Source: an uncultured Spongiibacteraceae bacterium (lineage in GTDB: Bacteria > Pseudomonadota > Gammaproteobacteria > Pseudomonadales > CAMLJR01). From it: a stretch of DNA of 27,303 nt. Where the stretch lies: positions 1-27,303 of the forward strand of contig CAMLJR010000020.1 of the NCBI GenBank assembly GCA_946480345.1. Direction: 5' to 3'. The notes under the pieces are model-generated. The model ran no database searches, was not told the DNA's origin, and was given only the letters and a program-made list of their open reading frames with translations. Positions 16,274-24,153 of the stretch are shown in pieces (positions within the stretch are counted from its first letter, which is position 1; the number at the start of each line of letters is the position of its first letter). Made by a program: the position numbers and the translations under genes.

Positions 16274-16300
16274 GTCGTCGCGACCAAGCGTAAATCGACA
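16274..16300 (-). promoter_or_regulatory. Candidate ECF42-dependent promoter
   Basis: Reading the minus strand, TGTCGA (16300-16295) is followed after 17 nt by CGAC (16277-16274); a second CGAC starts at 16280. ECF42 targets in Streptomyces have been described with TGTCGA at -35 and CG(A/T)C at -10 (from memory). The site lies 84 bp before the first operon gene. Confidence 0.45.
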
Positions 16301-16317
16301 CAGGCGTGAAAATATTT

Positions 16318-17571
16318 TTAGGGTTCCGCTAATTCGTTGAGGCGTCGCTCCAGGAAACGGCGCTCTGCGTCTTGCCTGGTCAGTGCCAGCGCTTGTCGAT
16401 ATGCCGACCGCGCGGCGTCGATGCGGTCGAGGCGCCGGCACAGATCGGCGCGCGCGGCATGGGCCAGGTAGTAATCGCCGAGCTCGCCACGCTCGAGCAA
16501 CGCATCGACCAGCGTCAGCCCGGCTTCCGGACCGTCGCGCATCGCCAACGCCACCGCGCGGTTCAGCTCGACCACCGGCGATGGATTCGCGCGCAACAAG
16601 ACATCGTATAAACCGACGATTTGTTCCCAGTCGGTGGCGTCGGCGTTCGGCGCTTCGGCATGCACCGCCGCGATAGCCGCTTGCAGCGTATACGGACCGA
16701 TCCGCCGCGCCGCGAACGCGCGCAGCACCAGCGGTAAGCCTTCGTTAATTTGTTCGCGATTCCAAAGTGCGCGGTCCTGCTTTTCGAGCACGATCAGATC
16801 ACCATCGCTCGAGGCGCGCGCGGCGCGCCGCGATTCATGCAGCAGCATCAACGCGAGCAGGCCGGCGGGTTCACCATCTTCCAGCGGGGCCGGCAACAAT
16901 TCGAGCAGCAGCCGGCCCAGTCGTATCGCCTCGTCGCTCAGCGATGTCCGCGTCAGGGCCGTGCCGGTCGAGGCCAGATAACCTTCGTTGAATACCAGGT
17001 AAATCGCCTGCAAGACCGCATCGAGTCGTTCGGGTAACTCGGATTGCGCCGGCACTTCATAAGGAATGCGGGCGTCGCGAATCTTGGTTTTCGCCCGCAC
17101 GATGCGCTGTGCAATAGTTGGCGCAGAGCTGAGGAACGCCCGCGCGATTTCCTCGGTAGTGAGGCCGCACACTTCGCGCAGCGTCAGCGCCACCTGCGCT
17201 TCCGCCGACAGGCTCGGGTGGCAGCAGGTGAAAATCAGCCGCAGCCGGTCGTCGGGAATCTCGTGATCCTCGACGGGCTCTTCTTCGGCGTCGAGTTCGA
17301 GTTGCTGCGCGATGTCGTTCAGCGACGCATCGAAGCGCGCGCGCCGTCGCAGCTGGTCGATCGCCTTGAAGCGGCCGGCCGACACCAGCCATGCGCGCGG
17401 ATTCTGCGGAACCCCGCTTTCCGGCCACTGCTTTAATGCCGCGCTGAAAGCGTCATGCAACGCTTCTTCGGCCAGTTCGAAATCGCCGAGCAGCCGAATC
17501 AGTGTCGCCAGTACGCGACGCGATTCGTTGCGATAAATGCGGTCGATGACCGCGCTGACTGGTAATGGCAT
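16318..17571 (-). CDS. RNA polymerase sigma factor, ECF42-type with C-terminal TPR-like domain
   Basis: A 417-residue alternative sigma factor. Region 2 spans about residues 6-80 (LATLIRLLGDFELAEEALHDA, then NPRAWLVSAGRFKAIDQLRR). Region 4 spans about 110-180 (LRLIFTCCHPSLSAEAQVAL, then LREVCGLTTEEIARAF, IAQRIVRAKTKIRDA). A roughly 230-residue C-terminal domain follows (AIYLVFNEGYLASTG, LMLLHESRRAARA, ELNRAVALAM, AYRQALALT), the extension typical of ECF42 factors and needed for their activity. The start at 17571 has GGAAGG upstream; a longer ORF from 17853 overlaps the divergent VOC gene and was rejected. DGPF, VOC and SRPBCC genes beside it are the expected context. The activating signal is unknown; no anti-sigma gene is visible. 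Confidence 0.93.
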   Translation of the reverse strand: MPLPVSAVIDRIYRNESRRVLATLIRLLGDFELAEEALHDAFSAALKQWPESGVPQNPRAWLVSAGRFKAIDQLRRRARFDASLNDIAQQLELDAEEEPVEDHEIPDDRLRLIFTCCHPSLSAEAQVALTLREVCGLTTEEIARAFLSSAPTIAQRIVRAKTKIRDARIPYEVPAQSELPERLDAVLQAIYLVFNEGYLASTGTALTRTSLSDEAIRLGRLLLELLPAPLEDGEPAGLLALMLLHESRRAARASSDGDLIVLEKQDRALWNREQINEGLPLVLRAFAARRIGPYTLQAAIAAVHAEAPNADATDWEQIVGLYDVLLRANPSPVVELNRAVALAMRDGPEAGLTLVDALLERGELGDYYLAHAARADLCRRLDRIDAARSAYRQALALTRQDAERRFLERRLNELAEP

Positions 17572-17580
17572 GCGCCTTCC

Positions 17581-17624
17581 CTGTTGCAACACGAGATGTG
17601 CAACAGTATTCGGTAACTGTTGCA
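17581..17624. promoter_or_regulatory. Three phased CTGTTGCA operator-like repeats at the ECF gene start
   Basis: CTGTTGCA at 17581-17588, its exact reverse complement TGCAACAG at 17599-17606, and CTGTTGCA again at 17617-17624. Each starts exactly 18 bp after the previous one, with 10-bp spacers and alternating orientation. Copy 1 directly abuts the ECF gene's SD (GGAAGG, 17575-17580). Either a protein operator array or two mutually exclusive RNA hairpins is possible. Confidence 0.65.
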
Positions 17625-17709
17625 TCACAAAGAATAAATTCGCGTTAATACGCGGCACAACGGATCGCGCTATTCTTCTGCGCAGCATTTCTACCGTGAG
17701 GAGTTTCTG

Positions 17710-18117
17710 ATGACAACAACAAATGACACGCAGTTCGTTTTTACCAAAATTACCGTCGCCGATATCGATAGCGCATTCGCGTTTTACAGCAATGTTTTTG
17801 GGCTGGTTGAAATTGCCCGGATCAGCGACGGCGAAGGCGAGATGGAGATGCACGAAGTTATTATGGGTAGAGCGGGTGAGCAGGGGATGCCGGTGCCATC
17901 GTTGATGGCACAGTGCTTTCCCAATAAATTATTACCGCCGCTCGACGGCGTGGCGCTCGGTTTTACGACTACGGATATCGACGCCACTATCGCGAAGGCA
18001 GTTGCTGCCGGCGCGTCCGTTATAGCTCCTCCCACGACGAATGTTGAATACCAATTAAAATCGGCGGTTTTGGTTGACCCCCAGGGCGCGACGATAGAGC
18101 TGCTGCAATATCTTTGA
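17710..18117 (+). CDS. VOC family (glyoxalase/bleomycin-resistance-fold) protein
   Basis: A 135-residue protein with two beta-alpha-beta-beta-beta units: FVFTKITVADIDSAFAFYSNVFGL in the first and ALGFTTTDIDATIAKAVAAGASV...AVLVDPQGATIELLQYL in the second. The C-terminal E in IELLQ fits a metal ligand of the superfamily. The substrate is unknown. The ATG is preceded by AGGAG. It is divergent from the ECF42 gene with a shared 138-bp region containing the CTGTTGCA array, so it may be co-regulated with that cluster. Confidence 0.9.
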   Translation: MTTTNDTQFVFTKITVADIDSAFAFYSNVFGLVEIARISDGEGEMEMHEVIMGRAGEQGMPVPSLMAQCFPNKLLPPLDGVALGFTTTDIDATIAKAVAAGASVIAPPTTNVEYQLKSAVLVDPQGATIELLQYL

Positions 18118-18174
18118 AATCGTTACGCAGCCGGCAATAATTTACGCACTACAAAAACAACAAGGAGCGATCGT

Positions 18175-18927
18175 GTGAAAACCATTGCGCTGTTCAACAT
18201 CAAAGGTGGAGTGGGTAAAACCACTTCGGCGGTTAATCTCGCATACCTTGCGGCGCAATCGGGTTTGCGCACGGCGTTGTGGGATCTCGATCCGCAAGGC
18301 CATGCGAGCTGGTATCTCGGTATCGACACCGACGAATTAAAACAACGCGCGGCAAAATTAATGGAAGGAAAATTGGCCGCGAGCGAATTATTGCTGCCGA
18401 CGGATTACGACAATTTAAGCGTGGTACCCGCCGATTTGAGTTTGCGTAAACTCGATGTGCTGTTCGAAAAAACCGACGCCGGCAAAACGCATTTCAAATC
18501 GCTGCTGAAATCGTTCGGCGGTGAACAGGATCTGGTGATACTCGATTGCGCGCCAGCCTTATCGAGCACAGCCGAACAAATATTTCGCGCGGTCGATATT
18601 CTATTGGTGCCGTTAATTCCCTCGCCGCTGTCGTTGCGCGCGTACCAGCAATTGCAGGAATTTATCGCATCGAAAAAGTGGGGAGAGGTGAAAGTCGTTC
18701 CGTTCTATACGCAGGTCGATCGCCGCCGAAAAATTCAGAGCGAAATCGTCGAGCGGCGCAAAAAACAATTTCCCGAAATGCTGAAAACCTATATCCCGTA
18801 TGCGAGCGCGCTGGAGCAGATGGGTACGCATCGAGCGCCAGTGAATGCCTTTGCCGGCAGCAGCGTACCGGGGCTGGCGTACTCGGTGTTGTGGGCGGAA
18901 GTAAAGCGCACATTGAAAAATGCGTAA
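18175..18927 (+). CDS. ParA-like P-loop ATPase (orphan)
   Basis: A 250-residue cytoplasmic ATPase of the ParA/MinD group. The deviant Walker A KGGVGKTT is at residues 10-17 with the signature Lys, followed by WDLDPQGHASWYLG (D37/D39) and a Walker-B-like strand DLVILDCAP. Family members position DNA or protein cargo using ATP-driven dimerisation. No ParB partner or parS-like site is adjacent, and the next gene is a chemoreceptor on the same strand. It could be a cargo-positioning ATPase, but no specific link is shown. The start is GTG with AAGGAG 7 nt upstream. Confidence 0.9.
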   Translation: MKTIALFNIKGGVGKTTSAVNLAYLAAQSGLRTALWDLDPQGHASWYLGIDTDELKQRAAKLMEGKLAASELLLPTDYDNLSVVPADLSLRKLDVLFEKTDAGKTHFKSLLKSFGGEQDLVILDCAPALSSTAEQIFRAVDILLVPLIPSPLSLRAYQQLQEFIASKKWGEVKVVPFYTQVDRRRKIQSEIVERRKKQFPEMLKTYIPYASALEQMGTHRAPVNAFAGSSVPGLAYSVLWAEVKRTLKNA

Positions 18928-19060
18928 CGAGGGCAAAAAAATAAGCGCGTGAGTCAACGCCGGCATAAGTACGAATCACAATGAAGCGCGCAACTTTTTT
19001 ATTCATCGCGATATATAACCGCTAATTATTCACTGCGGTAGATTGAGCGAGTGACGAAAT

Positions 19061-19090
19061 GGCTTGATGCAGATCAAGCCTTTCTCGTTT
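19061..19090 (+). terminator. Terminator-like hairpin after the ParA gene
   Basis: A perfect 8-bp stem GGCTTGAT/ATCAAGCC with a GCAG loop is followed by TTTCTCGTTTT. It would terminate transcription from the ParA-like gene, 133 bp after its stop. The same bases contain a perfect FNR-type box, so the hairpin may be a by-product of that palindrome. Confidence 0.5.
19064..19077. promoter_or_regulatory. FNR/Anr-type binding site upstream of the Aer-like receptor
   Basis: TTGATGCAGATCAA is an exact match to the FNR/Anr consensus TTGAT-N4-ATCAA. It lies 106 bp before the receptor start. If it activates from about -41.5, transcription would start near 19112, leaving a leader of about 70 nt. Oxygen-responsive control fits an FAD-type PAS receptor. 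Confidence 0.65.
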
Positions 19091-19183
19091 TATAAGGCGA
19101 TTGCTACACCATCAATCACTAAAACCGTCAGCCTCTACTTTACTTAAGCCCATCTCTAACGGGCTTACTCAGCGGCGTTCTTT

Positions 19184-20809
19184 ATGCGGAACAACGGTTC
19201 AGTCACTCACGTCGAGCGCATGTTGCGCGACGGCGAATACATCGTTTCAAAAACCGATTTGCAGGGGCGCATTGTGTATGTGAATCGCCCTTTCGTTGAG
19301 ATCAGCGGTTTTACCGAAAGCGAATTGATCGGAGCGTCTCACAACATCGTGCGCCATCCAGACATGCCGGTGGAGGCATTCGCCGATTTATGGCACACGC
19401 TGAAAAGCGGTCGTGCATGGCGCGGCATGGTTAAGAACCGTTGCAAAAACGGCGATCATTATTGGGTTGAGGCGAATGCGAATCCGATCTGGGAAAACGG
19501 CGCGATCGTCGGCTTTATGTCGCTGCGCGTGCGGCCGACGCGCGAGCAGATCGAAGCTGCCGACACGGCCTACGAAAAATTTCGCCGCGGCACTGCGCGC
19601 GGCTTAACGATTCGCGATGGCCGCGTTGTCCGGGTAGGTCCAGTCGGCGCGGTGCAACGTTGGCTACGGCCGAATTTCGCTACGCGCATCGGCTTGACCG
19701 GCGCACTGGCAATAACGGCGTTGGCGCTGGCCGGCGGTATTGCGCTGGGTTGGGTCCCGTTAGCCGCATCGCCGCTGACGCCGCCGCATTCTCTGCTCGC
19801 GCTGTTGCTGGTCGCGATTATGCTCATCGGCTGGAGCGGGTGGTTCATTCAGCGCCGCGTGCTGACGGCGCTGGCGGTGCTGACAAGAGAATGCCAGATG
19901 GTGGCGTCAGGCGATCTTGCGCTGAAAGACAATATCGATATGAGCAACGAGCTCGGCGGGCTCACTCACGCGATCAATACAATGGCCGGCAATATTGCCA
20001 GTGTGGTCAGCGACATACGCAGTGCTTCAAGCTCGCTCGCGGGCGCATCGACACAGGTAAGCGCGACAGCGCAGTCGATCAGTCAGGCGACATCCGAACA
20101 GGCCGCTGGCGTTGAAGAGACATCGGCGACGATCGAGCAAATGTCTGCGTCGGTCGTCCTCAGCGCCGAACATGCGAAGGCGACCGAAGCCATCGCGCGC
20201 ACTGCGGCCGGCGATACCCGCAGCAGCGGCGACGTGGTGCGCAGCACCGCTCATGCGATGCAGTCGATCGCCGGGAAAATTTCGCTGATCGACGACATCG
20301 CTTATCAGACAAATCTGCTGGCGTTAAACGCAGCCATCGAAGCAGCGCGGGCAGGCGAGCAGGGCAGGGGCTTTGCCGTGGTTGCGGCGGAAGTGCGCAA
20401 GCTGGCCGGCCGCGTGCAAATTGCGGCGCAAGAGATCGGCACATTGACCAGCACGACGGTCGGCCATGCGCAACAGGCCGGCGGACTGTTGGAAAATATC
20501 GTCCCGGCCATTGGCAAAACGGCGGATCTGGTGCAGGAAATCGCGGCTGCCACATCGGAACAGGCGACCGGCGTCCAGCAGGTCAGCGTGGCCATGGTGC
20601 AACTTAATCAGGCGATGCAGAGCAATGCCGCCGCGTCGGAAGAGTTGGCGGCCACATCCGAGGCAATGAACGACCAAGCCGCGCATTTGCAAACGCTGAT
20701 GGGGTTTTTCAAACTGCAGGCTGGATTAAACAACGAGCCCGCAAATAAATGCGCAACATCCTTCAACCGATCAATCACTTCGCGTATGCCCGGCGTGGCT
20801 TCACTCTGA
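19184..20809 (+). CDS. aer: Aer-like PAS methyl-accepting chemotaxis protein
   Basis: A 541-residue redox/aerotaxis receptor. The N-terminal PAS domain (about 18-120) closely follows E. coli Aer: [18 protein letters not shown], with W70 at the position of the FAD-contacting Trp, then [19 protein letters not shown]. Two membrane helices (about 168-190 and 202-222) flank a short periplasmic loop, followed by a HAMP region (about 223-270). The signalling domain contains the hairpin tip region [42 protein letters not shown]. The last 30 or so residues after GFFKLQ are atypical and overlap the pilin gene. No CheR-docking pentapeptide is seen. The start has no clear SD. Confidence 0.92.
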   Translation: MRNNGSVTHVERMLRDGEYIVSKTDLQGRIVYVNRPFVEISGFTESELIGASHNIVRHPDMPVEAFADLWHTLKSGRAWRGMVKNRCKNGDHYWVEANANPIWENGAIVGFMSLRVRPTREQIEAADTAYEKFRRGTARGLTIRDGRVVRVGPVGAVQRWLRPNFATRIGLTGALAITALALAGGIALGWVPLAASPLTPPHSLLALLLVAIMLIGWSGWFIQRRVLTALAVLTRECQMVASGDLALKDNIDMSNELGGLTHAINTMAGNIASVVSDIRSASSSLAGASTQVSATAQSISQATSEQAAGVEETSATIEQMSASVVLSAEHAKATEAIARTAAGDTRSSGDVVRSTAHAMQSIAGKISLIDDIAYQTNLLALNAAIEAARAGEQGRGFAVVAAEVRKLAGRVQIAAQEIGTLTSTTVGHAQQAGGLLENIVPAIGKTADLVQEIAAATSEQATGVQQVSVAMVQLNQAMQSNAAASEELAATSEAMNDQAAHLQTLMGFFKLQAGLNNEPANKCATSFNRSITSRMPGVASL

Positions 20810-21261
20810 TCGAAATGCTGGTAGTGATTGCGATCATTGCCATTCTGGCGATGATCGCGCTGCCGAGCGGGCAGGATAAATTGATCCGAACGCAAATAGC
20901 CGAAGCGTTGCCGCTTGCCGATATTGCGAAAACGCCGATCGCGACGGCATGGGCATCCACACACAATTTTTTGCCGGACAACCCCAGCGCTGGCTTACCC
21001 GTGTCCGATAAAGTCGTAAATAATTTCGTGCGCGCGGTATCGATCAAGAACGGCGTAATCGATATTACGTTCGGCAATCGCGCGCATCCGCTAATTAAAG
21101 ATAAAACCCTGTCGCTGCGCCCGGCGGTTATCGACGATGCGCCAGTGGTGCCGATTACCTGGGTTTGCGGCTACGCGAATCCGCCGGAAAAAATGACCGT
21201 GCACGGCGAGAATCACACCGACGTGCCGGTCAATTATTTGCCGCTCGCGTGTCGCGGCTGA
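20749..21261 (+). CDS. Type IV pilin-family protein
   Basis: A 170-residue prepilin. A 17-residue leader ends ARRG, with cleavage before [23 protein letters not shown]17 and E22 (mature +5) are the key residues for peptidase and methyltransferase. The C-terminal half resembles major-type pilins, with VPITWVCGY and YLPLACRG giving C140 and C168, a 27-residue disulfide-bounded loop. It could be a PilA-like major pilin or a related pseudopilin. Its start lies inside the last 61 bp of the chemoreceptor gene in another frame and has no strong SD, so translation may be coupled. No other pilus genes are in the window. Confidence 0.88.
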   Translation: MRNILQPINHFAYARRGFTLIEMLVVIAIIAILAMIALPSGQDKLIRTQIAEALPLADIAKTPIATAWASTHNFLPDNPSAGLPVSDKVVNNFVRAVSIKNGVIDITFGNRAHPLIKDKTLSLRPAVIDDAPVVPITWVCGYANPPEKMTVHGENHTDVPVNYLPLACRG

Positions 21262-21332
21262 GCCGCGTCAACATCGGCGCATTAATGTTTGTTCAGTAGT
21301 ACTTGTTAAGTAATGTTTGTTAAGGAGCAGCG

Positions 21333-21701
21333 ATGAAATACCTGTGCCTAGCCTACGAAGCCGAAGCCACATTCGCTGCGATGTCGCTTGCCGAATGGAC
21401 CGAACTGCGGCGCGAAACGCTCGATTATGTTGCGTTGCTCGAAGCATCCGGTCATCTGCTGCTGACCAATGCATTACAGAGCGCACGCACCGCGCAAACC
21501 TTGCGGGTGCGGGACGGTAAGGTCGCGGTCACCGACGGTCCGTTCATCGAAACCAAAGAGCAGCTCGGCGGCTTCTTTTTGATCGAGGCGCGCGATATGG
21601 AGGAGGCGATGGCGATCGCCTCGGGCTGGCCCGGCGCGCGTTTCGGCGATATCGAAGTGCGGCCAGTTGAAGGCGGGCTGAACGAAACACAACGTTATTG
21701 A
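21333..21701 (+). CDS. YCII-related DGPF-domain protein (second copy)
   Basis: A 122-residue DGPF protein: MKYLCLAYEAEATF, LRVRDGKVAVTDGPFIETKEQLGGFFLIEARDMEEAM and GDIEVRPVEGG. It is a paralogue of the gene at 14826-15191, sharing the motif order and length, but stands alone, 3.8 kb from the ECF42 gene. The ATG has AAGGAG 6 nt upstream. Just ahead is a direct repeat TAATGTTTGTT (21283-21293 and 21311-21321). Its last 7 bp overlap the end of the convergent AraC-family gene. Confidence 0.9.
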   Translation: MKYLCLAYEAEATFAAMSLAEWTELRRETLDYVALLEASGHLLLTNALQSARTAQTLRVRDGKVAVTDGPFIETKEQLGGFFLIEARDMEEAMAIASGWPGARFGDIEVRPVEGGLNETQRY

Positions 21702-22774
21702 GTGAGCTGATCGATACTTCCCTGTTTGCGATATTGCGACGGCGAAATATCAAACCAGTTATGAAAGGCGCGGCGAAACGCATCCGAATCGCAAAAGCCC
21801 AGCCGGTCGGAAATCTCTTCGATGCTTAGCGATGAGCGCCGCAACAAATTCAGCCCCCATTCTCGGCGGCAACTGTCTTTGATCTGGTTGTAGGACATGC
21901 CGGCCGCTTTCAGATAACGGCGGAAAGTGGTCTGATTCAATCCAAATTTTGCGCTCAGTTCCTGTAGCGAAGGCGGCGAATTATTTTCGCGCAACATGCG
22001 ATGCATAAGACCCCGCACGCGCTCGGCAAACGCAACTTGTGAATTGGCTTCCGGCATATTGAATACAAAACTGAAACTTGCCCGGGCGTCGCAATCTTCG
22101 TTGGTGCGCACGATAGGAAAATCGAGGAATTGTGCGGGGAAACGCAACGCGCTGACCGGCGTATCCAGATTGACCGGAAACGGCAATACATCCCGATCAA
22201 AATACGGCTGCATTTCGCTGCCGTAATCCATCAGCACCTCTAGCACCGGCAGCGGCTGGCCAATGAGCCAGCTGAAAATGCCGTGCATGTTGGCGATACC
22301 GAACATGTCGACAAAGAACGAGGCCTCGCTGCGCTGCAGATGCGCGCAGCTAAAGCGGATCTCTGCCTTGTCGCTCTCCTCATGCAATACCATGAAACCG
22401 CAGCGGCCATCGATAGCGCGAAAAAATTCGCTACCCCGCTGAATGGCTTCGCGCAAAGAGCGCGCGCTGATAAGGCAATAAAAGAGCAGCCGCCAATCTT
22501 CACTGCGAAAACTCGGGCGGCCGTCGCGCTCAGTCGCAAGCACAAGCAGACGCGATGCGCTCCAGGAACAAATACGCATCAGCGTTTCAGCGGAAACCAC
22601 GTGAATCTGGCCGCCGAGAAATTCATCCAGCGAGCAATTGACCCCGGTATTTTTAAAGACGGTGGGGATATCGCCTTTCACAAGTTTCAAGGCGAGTAGC
22701 AGACGTGTGGCCATCAGCTCGCCGGTTTCGCGAGCCGCCAGAATCGAATGTGAAGCGAAGTCTTTTGTCGTCAT
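21695..22774 (-). CDS. AraC-family transcriptional regulator with arabinose-binding-like N-domain
   Basis: A 359-residue regulator. The N-terminal domain (about 30-240) resembles the Arabinose_bd-type sensor of OruR/ArgR-like AraC proteins. The C-terminal HTH_18 pair spans about 265-355 (LQELSAKFGLNQTTFRRYLKAAG; IEEISDRLGFCDSDAFRRAFHNWFDISPSQYR). The effector is unknown. The ATG at 22774 has GGA upstream and was preferred to one at 22837 that adds 21 residues without an SD. It is divergent from the secreted-protein gene at 22923, a usual arrangement for a regulator and its target. Confidence 0.88.
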   Translation of the reverse strand: MTTKDFASHSILAARETGELMATRLLLALKLVKGDIPTVFKNTGVNCSLDEFLGGQIHVVSAETLMRICSWSASRLLVLATERDGRPSFRSEDWRLLFYCLISARSLREAIQRGSEFFRAIDGRCGFMVLHEESDKAEIRFSCAHLQRSEASFFVDMFGIANMHGIFSWLIGQPLPVLEVLMDYGSEMQPYFDRDVLPFPVNLDTPVSALRFPAQFLDFPIVRTNEDCDARASFSFVFNMPEANSQVAFAERVRGLMHRMLRENNSPPSLQELSAKFGLNQTTFRRYLKAAGMSYNQIKDSCRREWGLNLLRRSSLSIEEISDRLGFCDSDAFRRAFHNWFDISPSQYRKQGSIDQLTQ

Positions 22775-22922
22775 TATTTTTTCCGCAAACTGCAACGCGC
22801 AGGATGTTGCGCCGATCTCACTTGAGCAAAATAACATGGAAAAGCGTCAGATTCAGGGGTGTCGGCGCTCTTTTCGACATTGCATAGTGTTTGGCGAAAG
22901 ACTAGGTCACAAGGAGACAATA

Positions 22923-24134
22923 ATGACGTACCGAATCTTGCCCCATCGCCCGCAGTCCGAATGCGCGCGGCTGCTCACGGCAGCGCTGGCGTTCGTCCTT
23001 TCCGGCTCAGCGCTTGCCGATACCAAGGTGCGCAGTTTTGTGCTGAGCAATATCTATATCGCCATGGCAAACGAGCCAAATACGTGCCCGCAGTTATCCG
23101 ACGGCGCCATCGATATCTTCAAACGTACGCTGCCGCCCGCCGAGCAGGCGCAATACGCAGCCGAGGGCAAGCGCGCCGAATTGGGCGATCTAATGGCGCA
23201 GCGCCTGAAATTTACGATGGAAGAAATCGGCTCCGAAAATGGATTCCAACCCACGCCACAACAGCTCGATGAGTTGCGCAAAAAGCACGGCGTGCCCGCC
23301 GGTAAAGGCTCGATGGTGTTTAATGGCACCCGCTTTGCCTACGACAGTTGCACTAACCCCGAAGACTTTCCCCTCTTCAACACCGGCAACCGGCGCTATA
23401 GCGGCAAAATTGCGTACGGCGCCAATCTCGATGGCAAAAATTCATCGAGCGATTTCACCAGCCCGAAAGGCGGGAAAGGCATCGATAACAAACTGATTCG
23501 TGCAACCGGCTGCGCGTTCAGCGCGCGCGATTACGGTGATCCGGAAAATGCCGAGAAAGCGATCGTCTCGCGCGATGCGCCGACATTGATCGAGGTCAGC
23601 GGCATCGACAATGAGCAAAACGATTCCGATGTCGCCGTTGCGGTGTACAGCAGCGCCACGCCGCTGACATTGAACGCCGTCGGCGCGCCGATGGCGAGTG
23701 TCAGCTTCGATGTCAATCGCGATCCGCGTTTTACCAGCCATGTGCGCGGACGTATCGTCAACGGCGAATTGATCACCGACACCTTCGATTTGCGTGTGCG
23801 GATGAAGGAACAGATCGTCAATTCGTATCGCGAACTGCGCAACGCGCGCCTGCGTGCAACATGGAAGCCCGATGGATCGATCCACGGCGAACTCGTCGGC
23901 TATCACACGATTGCCAGCATCAAGGATCAATACGTGCAAGCGACACAAATCGGCGCGAATCTGTCGCGCATGTCGTGCCCGGCATTGCTCAGCGCCATCG
24001 AACGCGAAGCCGACGGCATTCCCGATCCGCAAACCGGCCGCAACACCGCTATTTCGGCCGCGCTGCGTTTTGTCGGCGTGAACGCATTCGTGATCCATCC
24101 GCAATCGCAGACCGCGCAAAGCGCGCCGTATTGA
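22923..24134 (+). CDS. Secreted protein of unknown function
   Basis: A 403-residue exported protein I do not recognise. Residues 1-32 form a signal peptide ending GSALA, before DTKVRSF. The mature protein holds four cysteines (in EPNTCPQL, YDSCTNPED, RATGCAFSA, SRMSCPALL), enough for two disulfides. The order is a helical N-terminal part, a Gly-rich middle segment (NLDGKNSSSDFTSPKGGKGIDN), a beta-rich part with VDVAVAVYSS-like strands, and a C-terminal helical segment (SCPALLSAIEREADG). No catalytic motif is seen. AAGGAG precedes the ATG; upstream in-frame starts were rejected. It is divergent from the AraC-family gene, which may control it. Confidence 0.82.
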   Translation: MTYRILPHRPQSECARLLTAALAFVLSGSALADTKVRSFVLSNIYIAMANEPNTCPQLSDGAIDIFKRTLPPAEQAQYAAEGKRAELGDLMAQRLKFTMEEIGSENGFQPTPQQLDELRKKHGVPAGKGSMVFNGTRFAYDSCTNPEDFPLFNTGNRRYSGKIAYGANLDGKNSSSDFTSPKGGKGIDNKLIRATGCAFSARDYGDPENAEKAIVSRDAPTLIEVSGIDNEQNDSDVAVAVYSSATPLTLNAVGAPMASVSFDVNRDPRFTSHVRGRIVNGELITDTFDLRVRMKEQIVNSYRELRNARLRATWKPDGSIHGELVGYHTIASIKDQYVQATQIGANLSRMSCPALLSAIEREADGIPDPQTGRNTAISAALRFVGVNAFVIHPQSQTAQSAPY

Positions 24135-24153
24135 CAGAGGCACTCTCGCCAAC

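Noticed and set aside
17590..17630. CRP-like site in the ECF promoter region
   Set aside because: GTG and TCACA-like pieces occur but not at TGTGA-N6-TCACA spacing; the CTGTTGCA array explains the sequence better.
17572..17853. N-terminal extension of the ECF sigma ORF up to 17853
   Set aside because: It would add 94 residues unlike any sigma factor, overlap the divergent VOC gene and read through the CTGTTGCA array. The ATG at 17571 has an SD and begins at region 2.
21254..21266. GCGGC-TGA-GCCGC hairpin at the pilin stop codon as a terminator
   Set aside because: Only a 5-bp stem with a 3-nt loop and no T-tract; likely chance in GC-rich sequence.
22638..22922. Upstream extension of the secreted-protein ORF
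   Set aside because: It overlaps the AraC gene start region and would bury the signal peptide; the ATG at 22923 has AAGGAG.
23442..24152. 236-codon minus-strand ORF opposite the secreted protein
   Set aside because: Arg/Asp/Ala-rich composition typical of an antisense shadow, no SD or domain, and the plus-strand gene has a signal peptide and SD.
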